This document shows, piece by piece, positions 49,521 to 57,608 of a stretch of DNA of 64,000 nt. This stretch comes from an uncultured Oscillibacter sp. (GTDB lineage: Bacteria; Bacillota; Clostridia; Oscillospirales; Oscillospiraceae), in the NCBI GenBank assembly GCA_910576865.1, contig CAJTKE010000016.1:1-64000 (forward strand). The letters are read 5' to 3'. The notes under the pieces were generated by a model, which worked only from the letters and a program-made list of their open reading frames with translations, had not been told where the DNA came from and ran no database searches. Every line of letters begins with the position of its first letter. Positions within the stretch are counted from its first letter, which is position 1. The position numbers were made by a program, and so were the translations under genes.

Positions 49521-50876
49521 TCAGTCCTCCGAGACAACCTTCTTGATGTCCATGTCCTTGGGCAGAACCAGGCTCAGGATGATGGAGACCACGAAGACCA
49601 CGGCCACCACGTTGGAGGAGAACACGGACTGGATGGTCTCCGGGAAGATGTGCCAGATGTCCGCCTCGCTGGTGGCGGTGAAGCCGATGCCGATGGCCAG
49701 GGACAACGACGCGATGGTCACGTTCCGCTGGGAGAAGCCGCAGTTGGCGATCATCTGCATCCCCGAGATGACGATGGAGCCGAACATCATGATGGTGCAC
49801 CCGCCCAGAACGGACTCCGGCAGGGAGGCGAAGAAGTTGCCCACCGGCGGCAGGAGGCCCGCCAGCAGCATGCAGGCCGCGCCGGTCATGATGGTGAAGC
49901 GGTTCACCACCTTGGTCATGGCCACCAGCCCCACGTTCTGGGAGAAGGAGGTCACCGGCGGACAGCCGAACAGGGCGGCGATGGTGGAGGCGTAGCCGTC
50001 GCAGGCCAGGGAGCCGGAGATTTCCTCGCTGGTGATCTCCCGGCCCAGGCCTCCGGAGACCAGGGCGGAGGTGTCCCCGATGGTCTCCGCCGCGGAGACC
50101 AGGAAGATGATGCAGGCGGAGGCGATGGCCCCGGCGTGGAACTCCGGCATGTAGGGCAGGAAGCGGGGCAGGGCGATGAGCCCGCCGGACATCAGCGTCC
50201 CCAGGTCCACCTTGCCCATGAAGATGGCGACTATGTAGCCCACCACAAGGCCCGCCAGGACGCTGAGCTGCTTGAGGTAGCCCTTGGCCAGGGTGTTCCA
50301 GAGGAGGCACGCCGCCAGGGTGATGACGCCCAGCAGCAGGTTCTGGGCGGAGCCGAAGTCCTCGGCGTAGCCGCCGCCGAAGGACCGGGTGCCCACGGTG
50401 AAGAGGGAGAAGCCGATGGCCGTTACCACAGACGCCGCCACGATGGGGGTGATGATCTTCCGCCAGTATTTGGCCAGAAGGCCCAGGGTGCCCTCCATCA
50501 ATCCGCCCACGATGACCGCGCCCACCATGGACGCGTAGCCGTAATTCGCCACAATGGAGCTGAGCACCGCCACGAAGGTGAAGCTGACGCCCATGACCAC
50601 CGGCAGGCGGGACCCCACCTTCCAGATGGGATAGAGCTGGATCAGCGTGGCGATGCCCGCCGCGAACATGGCGTTCTGGAGCAGGACGGCCACCTCCGCC
50701 TGGGGCATCGCCGGCTGGGCGGCGGCGGCGATCAGAGTGATGGGGGCCAGATTGGAGACGAACATCGCCAGGATGTGCTGAAGGCCGAAGGGAATGGCCT
50801 TCGCCAGGGGGACCCTTCCGTTCAGTTGGAAGATGTTGTTGACGCTGCATTCCGGGGCCTGCTTTGTCTGGTTCAT
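49521..50876 (-). CDS. NCS2-family purine (xanthine/urate) permease
   Basis: 451 aa, about 12-14 membrane helices. The start region LAKAIPFGLQHILAMFVSNLAP and the signature SAAETIGDTSALVSGGLGRE plus PPVTSFSQNVGLVAMTKVVNR place it with xanthine/uric-acid-type proton symporters rather than uracil permeases. Substrate class is inferred. Its promoter spacer contains the palindrome shared with the 849-aa molybdenum hydroxylase, which supports a joint role in purine uptake and oxidation. The leader is only about 50 nt, too short for a purine riboswitch. Confidence 0.9.
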   Translation of the reverse strand: MNQTKQAPECSVNNIFQLNGRVPLAKAIPFGLQHILAMFVSNLAPITLIAAAAQPAMPQAEVAVLLQNAMFAAGIATLIQLYPIWKVGSRLPVVMGVSFTFVAVLSSIVANYGYASMVGAVIVGGLMEGTLGLLAKYWRKIITPIVAASVVTAIGFSLFTVGTRSFGGGYAEDFGSAQNLLLGVITLAACLLWNTLAKGYLKQLSVLAGLVVGYIVAIFMGKVDLGTLMSGGLIALPRFLPYMPEFHAGAIASACIIFLVSAAETIGDTSALVSGGLGREITSEEISGSLACDGYASTIAALFGCPPVTSFSQNVGLVAMTKVVNRFTIMTGAACMLLAGLLPPVGNFFASLPESVLGGCTIMMFGSIVISGMQMIANCGFSQRNVTIASLSLAIGIGFTATSEADIWHIFPETIQSVFSSNVVAVVFVVSIILSLVLPKDMDIKKVVSED

Positions 50877-50935
50877 AGTGGTCGCTTCCTTTCTCCGTAT
50901 CCTTGCCCGGCCGTGCCGCCGGGTTCTTGCTTTCC

Positions 50936-50965
50936 ATTATATGCACAAAGGTCGACCTTTGTCAA
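50936..50965 (-). promoter_or_regulatory. Permease promoter with palindromic operator in the spacer
   Basis: TTGACA (50960-50965), 18 bases, TATAAT (50936-50941): consensus hexamers. The 18-bp perfect palindrome ACAAAGGTCGACCTTTGT (50945-50962) fills the spacer. Its 14-bp core is identical to that upstream of the molybdenum hydroxylase (30358-30371). Confidence 0.82.
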
Positions 50966-51006
50966 ACAAAATTTTTGTGTTCCTTGCAAAAAATTTGGTG
51001 GCACAG

Positions 51007-51032
51007 AAAAAGGACCCGCCTCCGGCGGGTCC
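51007..51032 (-). terminator. Terminator of der-plsY-gpsA
   Basis: GGACCCGCC (51012-51020) pairs with GGCGGGTCC (51024-51032) and is followed by five T on the minus strand, about 25 bases after the gpsA stop. Confidence 0.85.
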
Positions 51033-51056
51033 GCAAATCCTTCCATCCGTTTTATC

Positions 51057-52064
51057 TCACAGCCAGGCGATGTCCAGGAGCTCATCCTTTCCCGGACGGC
51101 CCATGAGCTCCGGGACCACGTCCCGAGCCCGCCTGCCCTGGTACAGCACCTCATAGGCGCACTGGCAGACGGGCATTTCCACGCCCTCCCGCCGGGCCAG
51201 CTGGCGGACGCTCTCGGCGGCGTAGTAGCCCTCCACCACCGCGCCCACCTCTTCCATGGCCTCCCGGACGCTCCTGCCCTGGCCGATGAGGATGCCCGCC
51301 CGGTTGTTGCGGGAGTGCATGGAGGTACAGGTGACGATCAGGTCCCCCATGCCGGCGAGACCGCCGAAGGTCTGGCGCATGCCCCCCAGGTGCTCCCCCA
51401 GGCGGGTGATCTCCGCCATGGCCCGGGTCATCAGAAGGGCCTTGGTGTTGTCCTGGAAGCCCAGGCCGGCGCAGATGCCGCAGCTGAGGGCGATGACGTT
51501 TTTCAGCGCCGCCGCCAGCTCCACGCCCACGATGTCGCTGCTGGTGTAGACCCGGAAGCAGTCGTTCATAAAGGCGTCCTGAACGAAACGGGCCTCCTCC
51601 AGCTCCGGGCACGCGGCCACGCAGGCCGTGGGCAGCCGGAGGCCCACCTCCTCCGCGTGGGAGGGGCCGGACAGGGCCACGATGCTCCGGCACACGTCCC
51701 CGGCGGCCTCCCGGAGAACCTGACTCATGCGCAGGTTCGTATCCCGCTCGATGCCCTTGGACACCGTCACCAGAACGGTCTCGGGCCGGAGATACGGGGC
51801 CATCTTCTTTCCCGTTTCCCGGACGGCGAAGGACGGCGGCGCGCTGACCACCAGCTCCGCCCCCTCCAGGCAGCCCAGGTCCCCGGTGATGGTCAAACCC
51901 TCCGGCAGGGGGACGCCCTTCAGCAGGGGATTTTCCCTGGTCCGGGCCATCTCCTCCGCCTTGGCGGGGGTCCGGGACCAGAGGGTCACGTCGTGTCCGT
52001 TGTCGCACAGCACCAGCGCCAGGGCCGTGCCCCAGCCGCCGGTGCCCAGTACCACCGCTTTCAT
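51057..52064 (-). CDS. gpsA: Glycerol-3-phosphate dehydrogenase [NAD(P)+]
   Basis: 335 aa. It reduces dihydroxyacetone phosphate to sn-glycerol-3-phosphate for phospholipid synthesis. The nucleotide loop VLGTGGWGTALA is at the N-terminus; the catalytic Lys is in ALKNVIALSCGICAGLGF, and GGLAGMGDLIVTCTS and SRNNRAG are conserved. Start 52064 overlaps the plsY stop (ATGA). It works directly with PlsY, encoded next. Confidence 0.96.
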   Translation of the reverse strand: MKAVVLGTGGWGTALALVLCDNGHDVTLWSRTPAKAEEMARTRENPLLKGVPLPEGLTITGDLGCLEGAELVVSAPPSFAVRETGKKMAPYLRPETVLVTVSKGIERDTNLRMSQVLREAAGDVCRSIVALSGPSHAEEVGLRLPTACVAACPELEEARFVQDAFMNDCFRVYTSSDIVGVELAAALKNVIALSCGICAGLGFQDNTKALLMTRAMAEITRLGEHLGGMRQTFGGLAGMGDLIVTCTSMHSRNNRAGILIGQGRSVREAMEEVGAVVEGYYAAESVRQLARREGVEMPVCQCAYEVLYQGRRARDVVPELMGRPGKDELLDIAWL

Positions 52065-52705
52065 GAGCCGCCCTCCTTTTTCTTGTGGAAGCTCAGCTTC
52101 CGCTCCGTGCCGTGGAGCAGCCGCTGGGCGTTGCCCCGATGCTGCCAGACCACCAGCCCCCCGCAGAGGAAGGCCAGGACCACCACCCGGACATCGGGAT
52201 AGCAGTACCAGCTGACAAAGGGGAAGCTGGCCCCGGCCCACAGGGAGCCCAGGGACACATACCGGGTCAAAATTGTCAGAATCAAAAAGCCCCCCCACAC
52301 CACCAGGGCCACCCGCCAGTCAATCATCAGGGCCACGGTGCCCCCGGAGAGGATGCCCTTGCCCCCCTTGAAGTGGAACATGCAGGGGAACATGTGGCCC
52401 AGGAGACAGAAAAGTCCTCCCCAGTACTTGGCCGCCACGGCTCCCCCAAATACCGTGCTGGTCAGCAGCACCGCCAGCACCGCTTTCAGCACGTCGCAGA
52501 GGATGACCACAAAGGTCAGCCCGCCGCCGAAGGTCCGGTGGAAATTCGTCAGTCCGGCGTTGCCGCTGCCGTGGATCCGCACGTCGTCCCGGAGGATATA
52601 CTTGGATACGATGACCGCGCCGTTGAAGCAGCCCAGGAGATAGGAGACCAAGGCCGTCCCGCCATAAACCAAAAGCAAGGCTAAGGGAAAGTTATCCATA
52701 CTCAA
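52061..52705 (-). CDS. plsY: Glycerol-3-phosphate acyltransferase PlsY
   Basis: 214 aa membrane enzyme that acylates glycerol-3-phosphate with acyl-phosphate. Motifs IHGSGNAGLTNFHRTFG, LGHMFPCMFHFKGGKGI and a third loop SLGSLWAGASFP are visible within about five helices. Coupled to der and gpsA by four-base overlaps. The C-terminal tail (RNAQRLLHGTERKLSFHKKK) is a little longer than usual. Confidence 0.95.
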   Translation of the reverse strand: MSMDNFPLALLLVYGGTALVSYLLGCFNGAVIVSKYILRDDVRIHGSGNAGLTNFHRTFGGGLTFVVILCDVLKAVLAVLLTSTVFGGAVAAKYWGGLFCLLGHMFPCMFHFKGGKGILSGGTVALMIDWRVALVVWGGFLILTILTRYVSLGSLWAGASFPFVSWYCYPDVRVVVLAFLCGGLVVWQHRGNAQRLLHGTERKLSFHKKKEGGS

Positions 52706-54030
52706 ACCTCCTTGTCGCCCCTCTGCCGGACGGAAATCTTGATGGGCGTTCCCTCCAGGCCGAAGGTGTTTCGGATGCAGTTCTCAAGATACCGCTGGTA
52801 GGAGAAGTGGAACAGCCTCGTGTCGTTGCAGAAGATCACGTAGTGGGGGGGCTTGACTCCCACCTGGGTCATATAGTAGATTTTCAGCCGCCGCCCCTTG
52901 TCCGTGGGGGGTTGGACCCGGGTCTGGGCGTCCGCCAGGACATCGTTCAGCATCCCCGTGGTGATGCGGGTGGCCGCCTGGTTGCTGACATAGTCGATGA
53001 GCTCGAAGAGCCGGTCCACCCGCTGGCCGGTCTTGGCGGAGATGAAGAGGATGGGGGCGTAGGTCATGAAGCTCAAACCCTCCTGGACCTCCTTGCGCAT
53101 GCGGTCCATGGTCTTGCCGTCCTTTTCCACCAGGTCCCACTTGTTCACCACGATGATGCTGGCCTTCCCCGCCTCGTGGGCCAGGCCCGCCACCTTGGTG
53201 TCCTGCTCCGTGACCCCCTCCGTCGCGTCAATCATGATGAGGCACACGTCGGAGCGCTCAATGGCCATGGTGGCCCGGAGGACGCTGTACTTTTCAATGG
53301 CCTCCTCCACCTTGCTTTTCCGCCGGAGGCCCGCCGTGTCGATAAAGACGAATTTGCCCTTGTCGTTTTCAAACCGGGAGTCGATGGCGTCCCGGGTGGT
53401 GCCCGCCACGTCGGAGACAATCACCCGCTCCTCCCCCAGGATTTTGTTCACCAGGGAGGACTTCCCCGCGTTGGGCTTCCCGATGACCGCCACCTTGATG
53501 GCGTCGTCCTCCTCTTCCTCCCCGTCCTCCGGCGGGAAGTACTGGAGGCACGCGTCCAGCAGGTCCCCGGTGCCGTGTCCGTGGACGGCGGAGACGGCGA
53601 TGGGGTCCCCCAGCCCCAGGTTGTAGAACTCGTAGAAATCCGGGTCCGGGGCCCCGGTGGAATCCATCTTGTTCACCGCCAGGACGATGGGCTTCCCGCT
53701 CCGGAGGAGCATGGCGGCTACCTCCTGGTCCGAGGCGGTGAGGCCCGTCCGAATGTCCGTCAGAAAAACGATGACCGTGGCGGTTTCGATGGCGGTCCGG
53801 GCCTGGTCCCGCATGAACTCCAGAATCTGGCTGTCCGTCCGGGGCTCGATGCCCCCGGTGTCCACCAGGGTGAAGGGCCGTCCGCACCAGTCGGACTCCC
53901 CGTAGATGCGGTCCCGGGTGACGCCGGGGGTGTCCTCCACAATGGACAGGCGTTTCCCGATGATTTTATTGAACAGCATGGACTTGCCCACGTTGGGGCG
54001 GCCCACGATGGCGATGATAGGCTTTGGCAT
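52702..54030 (-). CDS. der: Ribosome-assembly GTPase Der
   Basis: 442 aa with two tandem G domains: GRPNVGKS (about residues 10-17) with DTGGI and NKMD, then GKPNAGKS (about 185) with DTAGL and NKWD, and a KH-like C-terminus (KPPHYVIFCNDTRLFHFSY). Needed for 50S assembly. Start 54030 (MPKPIIAIVGRPN) with GGGAGGG upstream. Confidence 0.97.
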   Translation of the reverse strand: MPKPIIAIVGRPNVGKSMLFNKIIGKRLSIVEDTPGVTRDRIYGESDWCGRPFTLVDTGGIEPRTDSQILEFMRDQARTAIETATVIVFLTDIRTGLTASDQEVAAMLLRSGKPIVLAVNKMDSTGAPDPDFYEFYNLGLGDPIAVSAVHGHGTGDLLDACLQYFPPEDGEEEEDDAIKVAVIGKPNAGKSSLVNKILGEERVIVSDVAGTTRDAIDSRFENDKGKFVFIDTAGLRRKSKVEEAIEKYSVLRATMAIERSDVCLIMIDATEGVTEQDTKVAGLAHEAGKASIIVVNKWDLVEKDGKTMDRMRKEVQEGLSFMTYAPILFISAKTGQRVDRLFELIDYVSNQAATRITTGMLNDVLADAQTRVQPPTDKGRRLKIYYMTQVGVKPPHYVIFCNDTRLFHFSYQRYLENCIRNTFGLEGTPIKISVRQRGDKEV

Positions 54031-54093
54031 AAGGGGGCTCCCTCCCGGCGGCGCGCGCCGCCTTGTTTTTTTGAAACATATAAATCCAGTTTC

Positions 54094-54122
54094 ATTATAA
54101 CCGGGATGGGCCAAAGGCGCAA
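54094..54122 (-). promoter_or_regulatory. der-plsY-gpsA promoter
   Basis: TTGCGC (54117-54122), 17 bases, TATAAT (54094-54099) on the minus strand. The leader contains a 16-bp perfect palindrome GGCGGCGCGCGCCGCC (54047-54062), about 17 bases before the start codon and next to the ribosome site. Confidence 0.7.
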
Positions 54123-54147
54123 GGAAAATCTTTCCGGGAATGGGAAA

Positions 54148-54171
54148 AGGCGGAGGCAAGCGCCTCCGCCT
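54148..54171. terminator. Terminator of the GntR-ABC operon
   Basis: AGGCGGAGGC (54148-54157) pairs with GCCTCCGCCT (54162-54171), with TTTT after it on the minus strand. It starts four bases past the permease stop. Confidence 0.8.
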
Positions 54172-54175
54172 AATC

Positions 54176-54832
54176 TCAACGCCTCCCCCAGCGGTACCCG
54201 GCAGCGCTGAGGGCCAGGGAGAGAAGGAACATCCCCGCTAGGGCCAGCGCCCCCATCAGCAGGAGGAAGCCGGGGTCCCCCGCCAGGCTCACCAGGCCCT
54301 CCAGGTCTGCCACGGCCCACTTGCCGTCCTCAAAATTCTTGATGGCGAAAAACAGCAGGAAGGCCAGGGGAAAACTGGTAAACTGGGCAATCTGGTTTCC
54401 AAACCAGTAGTAAAAAGGCAGGCTGAACATTGCGAAGACCGGGGGAACGATGACAGCCGCCGCTACGGACAGTTCCAGCGCCTCCGGCAAAAAGGTCCCA
54501 TACACGGCGAAGGACGCCAGATTCGATACCACGGCCCCCGCGACGCTGACCGGCACCGTCAGCAGCAAAGCGGCGTACTTCCCCGCCATCACCTTCCCCA
54601 CGCCCACCGGCATGGTCCGCTGATAGCTCCTCCAGGCCGTCTTCTCCTCCTTCTCCAGGGCTGTGAGGTGCAGTACGCCCACCATCATATCCAGGGCAAA
54701 CGAGAACAGCATCCCGGCGTAAACGCCGCTCTCGAACCAAAACACGGCCAGGATTCCCCCCAGCACCGCCAGGACCACTTTGTCGAACCCCTTGAAAAAC
54801 AGGCACAGGTCCTTGTAAATCATTCCTCGCAT
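54176..54832 (-). CDS. ABC-2 type transporter permease
   Basis: 218 aa, six probable membrane helices, starting YKDLCLFFKGFDKVVLAVLGG. The motif EKEEKTAWRSYQRTMPV is typical of permeases in YtrA-type regulated ABC systems. Overlaps the ATPase gene by 13 bases. Together they form an exporter, perhaps for an antimicrobial or lipid. Confidence 0.85.
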   Translation of the reverse strand: MRGMIYKDLCLFFKGFDKVVLAVLGGILAVFWFESGVYAGMLFSFALDMMVGVLHLTALEKEEKTAWRSYQRTMPVGVGKVMAGKYAALLLTVPVSVAGAVVSNLASFAVYGTFLPEALELSVAAAVIVPPVFAMFSLPFYYWFGNQIAQFTSFPLAFLLFFAIKNFEDGKWAVADLEGLVSLAGDPGFLLLMGALALAGMFLLSLALSAAGYRWGRR

Positions 54833-55677
54833 GACGCTTCCCCCTTGATATAAAACAGCATGATGTCCTCCAGGGACGCGGCGTCCGCCACGGCCTTGGG
54901 ATACTTCCTCCCGGCTTCGGCCCGGTCCCGGACCAGGTACTCCGCGCTGACTCCCGTCTCCCGGCGGACAATGTAGTCCGGCCGCTCCACCTCCGTGCCC
55001 TTGCCGCAGCGGAGGATGCCGTATTGGTCCAGAAGCACGTCCTTCTCCTCCTCGAAGACGATCTTCCCCTGGTGAATCAGCACCACATAGTCGGCGATCT
55101 TCTGGATATCCGAGGTGATATGGGAGGAGAAGAACACGGAATGCTCCTCGTCCTGAATAAAGTCCAGCAGGATGTCCAGAATCTCGTCCCGGATCACCGG
55201 GTCCAGGCCCGCCGTGGCCTCGTCCAGAATCAGCAGCCGGGGCCGGTGGGCCAAGGCGGCGGCAATGGACAGCTTCATCTTCATGCCCTTGGAGAAGGTC
55301 TTGACCCGCTTCCGCTCCGGCAGGGCGAAGCGCTTCAAATAGCCTCGGTACGCCTGGCCGTCCCAGACGGAATACACCCCGGAGAGGACTTTTTCCACGT
55401 CCAGAGGCGTGAAGACCTCCGGGAAATTACAGGCGTCGAACACCACGCCCAGGTCATTTTTTACGGCGGGGTCCGCCGGGTCCCGGCCCAGGAGCTCCAC
55501 GGTCCCGCCGTCCCGCTTCAGCTCGTTTAAAATCAGGCGGATGGTGGTGCTCTTCCCCGCGCCGTTCTCCCCGATGAAGCCCACGATGCGGCCCTTGGGC
55601 ACCTGGAAGGACACGCGGTCCAGGGTGAAGCCCGGGAAGCGCTTGGTCAGGTCCCGGACCAGAATGTTGTTTTCCAT
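54820..55677 (-). CDS. ABC transporter ATP-binding protein
   Basis: 285 aa. Walker A GENGAGKSTT, signature KTFSKGMKMKLSIAAALAHRP (degenerate LSGGQ, as in this subfamily), and Walker B LLILDEATAGLDP. A C-terminal about 70-residue extension (LLDQYGILRCGKGTEVERP) is typical of the YtrB/bacitracin-type group. Two bases after the GntR gene. Confidence 0.93.
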   Translation of the reverse strand: MENNILVRDLTKRFPGFTLDRVSFQVPKGRIVGFIGENGAGKSTTIRLILNELKRDGGTVELLGRDPADPAVKNDLGVVFDACNFPEVFTPLDVEKVLSGVYSVWDGQAYRGYLKRFALPERKRVKTFSKGMKMKLSIAAALAHRPRLLILDEATAGLDPVIRDEILDILLDFIQDEEHSVFFSSHITSDIQKIADYVVLIHQGKIVFEEEKDVLLDQYGILRCGKGTEVERPDYIVRRETGVSAEYLVRDRAEAGRKYPKAVADAASLEDIMLFYIKGEASCEE

Positions 55678-55679
55678 AG

Positions 55680-56057
55680 TCAGTCTCCTTCTTCGTAAAA
55701 CAGGGCCAGAATGCCCGTCAGTTTTTCCAGCGGAATGCCGTGGGACCGGCCCAGCTCCGCCGCCCGCTGGAGGAGGCCCTCCGCCTCCCGGAGCCGCTCC
55801 TCCCGGATGAACTCCTGATTCTGCGCCGCCACGAAGCTGCCCTTGCCGGACACCGTCTCGATGAAGCCGTCCCGGGTCAGGTCCTCATAGGCCCGCTGGA
55901 CCGTGATGACGCTGAGGTGCAGCTCCTTCGCCAGGGCCCGCATGGAGGGCAGCGCCTCCCCGGCGGTCAGGGTCCCGTCCATGATCTGGGTCTTGATCTG
56001 CCCGCAGATCTGCTCGTAGATCGGTTTCCCGCTGCTGTTGCTGATGAGGATGTCGAT
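55680..56057 (-). CDS. YtrA-type GntR regulator, apparent ATC start
   Basis: 125 aa if begun at 56057. The frame there reads xDILISNSSGKPIYEQICGQI, the standard N-terminus of YtrA-type GntR proteins, with GGGGG seven bases upstream. But the codon at the expected Met position is ATC, and no ATG, GTG or TTG occurs nearby in frame. The first ATG (55982) would remove part of the winged helix (PIYEQICGQIKTQI). The rest, ALPSMRALAKELHLSVITVQRAYEDL, is intact. It likely represses its own operon through the dyad at 56088-56110. Confidence 0.82.
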   Translation of the reverse strand: MDILISNSSGKPIYEQICGQIKTQIMDGTLTAGEALPSMRALAKELHLSVITVQRAYEDLTRDGFIETVSGKGSFVAAQNQEFIREERLREAEGLLQRAAELGRSHGIPLEKLTGILALFYEEGD

Positions 56058-56087
56058 AGGATCGCCCCCTTGTATTGTTTGTGCTGT

Positions 56088-56137
56088 GTGTACTGGTTCG
56101 TTAAGTACACTATAGACGCTTGCGGGCCGTTTGTCAA
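56088..56137 (-). promoter_or_regulatory. Promoter and operator of the GntR-ABC operon
   Basis: TTGACA (56132-56137), 17 bases, TATAGT (56109-56114) on the minus strand. GTGTACT (56088-56094) and AGTACAC (56104-56110) are perfect inverted arms nine bases apart, beginning within the minus-10 and covering the start site. This arrangement suits autorepression. Confidence 0.8.
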
Positions 56138-56154
56138 GAGGGAAAATAAAAAAA

Positions 56155-56237
56155 GTAGGGGCGGACCTATGTGTCCGCCCTTCTATAGGAAGTGCCGGGG
56201 CTTGGGGAGAAGGGCGGACACGCAGGTCCGCCCCTAC
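56155..56237. repeat. 83-bp dispersed palindromic repeat, copy 2
   Basis: Same ends (GTAGGGGCGGACC and GGTCCGCCCCTAC) and same length as the copy at 27673-27755, with a divergent centre. It lies between the GntR promoter and the 3' end of the next leftward gene. Confidence 0.85.
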
Positions 56238-56252
56238 TCCGCTTCTGCCGGT

Positions 56253-56720
56253 TCAATTGTCCTCTTCCCAAATCTCAAAGCGCGCCAGCCACGGACCGCC
56301 GTCTCCGTTGACCATTCCCACCACCTCCGGGGTAAGCGCGACCGGCTCCATACCGTCTGCGACATCCAGCCGCCGGTCTCCCGGCTCCAGGTAGAAGAAC
56401 CACCGCGGGAGCGGCGCGCCGCCGGGCTGCTGGAGCATATCCGCCTCCAGCACCGTGGCCGCTGCGCCGGGATAGACCGTGTAGACCGGGTACTCCCAGA
56501 GTTCCGGGCCGCCGTCGTTGCTGAAGTCCCGCCCGACTTCCCGGACGTTGGAGATTTCAATCCTCAAGCCGCCGTACTCGAACAGCTCTGTCTCCCCCTT
56601 CGGCTGTTCCGAAGGGTCAAAGGCCGCCCAGAACAGGAACACCGCCAGCAGTGCGATTCCGGGGAACAGCAGGGACCGGTAGCGGTGGACCGGCCTCCTG
56701 GTGCGCTTTGCAGAACGCAT
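56253..56720 (-). CDS. Membrane-anchored protein of unknown function
   Basis: 155 aa from ATG 56720 (AAAGGAG upstream). The N-terminus is basic (MRSAKRTRRPVHRYR), then one membrane helix (SLLFPGIALLAVFLFWAAF). The extracellular part has a beta-rich look (LFEYGGLRIEISNVREV, PVYTVYPGAAATVLEADML, WFFYLEPGDRRLDVADGM). No family recognised. It lies just after the rpmF terminator, with no separate promoter seen. Confidence 0.65.
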   Translation of the reverse strand: MRSAKRTRRPVHRYRSLLFPGIALLAVFLFWAAFDPSEQPKGETELFEYGGLRIEISNVREVGRDFSNDGGPELWEYPVYTVYPGAAATVLEADMLQQPGGAPLPRWFFYLEPGDRRLDVADGMEPVALTPEVVGMVNGDGGPWLARFEIWEEDN

Positions 56721-56748
56721 GGGACACGCTCCTTTCCTCTTACAAAAA

Positions 56749-56775
56749 AAGAGAGGAGCCCAGCTCCTCTCTCTT
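56749..56775 (-). terminator. rpmF terminator
   Basis: AGAGAGGAGC and GCTCCTCTCT form a 10-base stem. On the minus strand a run of seven T follows. It begins about 13 bases after the rpmF stop. Confidence 0.85.
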
Positions 56776-56788
56776 GATCCGACAGAAC

Positions 56789-56983
56789 TTACTTCGAGAC
56801 GACGGACTTCACGACCTTGATCTCCCGGCCGTTGTAAGTACCGCACTCCTGGCACATTCTGTGGGGCAGGTGCATCGCACCGCATTTCGGGCACACGACC
56901 AGATTGGGGGCCGTCAGCTTCCAGTGGGAGCTGCGCCGCTTGTCCCTTCTCGCTTTGGATACTTTACCCTTGGGTACTGCCAT
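56789..56983 (-). CDS. rpmF: 50S ribosomal protein L32
   Basis: 64 aa. MAVPKGKVSKARRDKRRSSH is the conserved start; two CxxC pairs (CPKCGAMHLPHRMCQECG) bind zinc, so this is the zinc-containing form. GTAGGAGGTGTCACA precedes the ATG. It follows yceD by 43 bases, an old conserved pair. Confidence 0.97.
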   Translation of the reverse strand: MAVPKGKVSKARRDKRRSSHWKLTAPNLVVCPKCGAMHLPHRMCQECGTYNGREIKVVKSVVSK

Positions 56984-57026
56984 TGTGACACCTCCTACTC
57001 ATACAAAAGGCGCGGAGCGCTTCTCG

Positions 57027-57524
57027 TTATTTCTTATCCAAAAGGCTTGCCAGGGCCGCCAGCCGGGGGTCCGTCTCCTTTTTGCAGGAGCAGGGGCCGA
57101 GGTTCAAATCGGCGCCGCACCGGGGGCACAGTCCCTTGCAATCTTCCGAACACAGGATTTTGCTGTCCATGTCGAGGATGAAGGCCGTCCGGGCCAAGTC
57201 GCCCGCGTCCGCCTTCCCGTCCTCCAGCAGGACGATCTCGTCGCTCTCCTCATTCTGGAGTTCCTCCGCCAGCATGCAGCCGTAAGAGATCTCCTTCTCC
57301 AGGGGGAATTCCTTCCCGCAGCGGTCACAGACCGCGTCCAGCGTGGTCCGGGCCGTCAGGAACAGCTCCAGCAGGTCCGCCGTGTTGCGGACCTCCCCCT
57401 CCACCTCCACCGGGCGGTTCACAGGCCTGCGGCCGTCGAACTCCAGGTCGGACAGGTCCAGCGCGAACCGGAAGTCCAGCCGCTTGCCGGGGGTATGGAG
57501 GATGGGTCTTACATCAATTACCAT
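57027..57524 (-). CDS. yceD: YceD-family (DUF177) protein
   Basis: 165 aa. The family is linked to 23S rRNA accumulation. Here TTLDAVCDRCGKEFPLE and ILCSEDCKGLCPRCGADLNLGPCSC give cysteine pairs that probably bind zinc. First gene of yceD-rpmF behind a consensus promoter. Confidence 0.92.
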   Translation of the reverse strand: MVIDVRPILHTPGKRLDFRFALDLSDLEFDGRRPVNRPVEVEGEVRNTADLLELFLTARTTLDAVCDRCGKEFPLEKEISYGCMLAEELQNEESDEIVLLEDGKADAGDLARTAFILDMDSKILCSEDCKGLCPRCGADLNLGPCSCKKETDPRLAALASLLDKK

Positions 57525-57551
57525 AAGCTACCTCGCAACGATACCTTACGT

Positions 57552-57580
57552 ATTATAAAGGATGGTCCCGCCAATGTCAA
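57552..57580 (-). promoter_or_regulatory. Consensus promoter of yceD-rpmF
   Basis: TTGACA (57575-57580), 17 bases, TATAAT (57552-57557) on the minus strand: both hexamers perfect, about 28 bases before the start. Confidence 0.9.
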
Positions 57581-57608
57581 ACAATTTTTTCGTTTTTTGC
57601 CCTCTTTT

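Noticed and set aside
50877-50935. Purine riboswitch before the NCS2 permease
   Set aside because: The leader between predicted start site and ATG is only about 50 nt and lacks the three-way junction; control by the operator is more likely.
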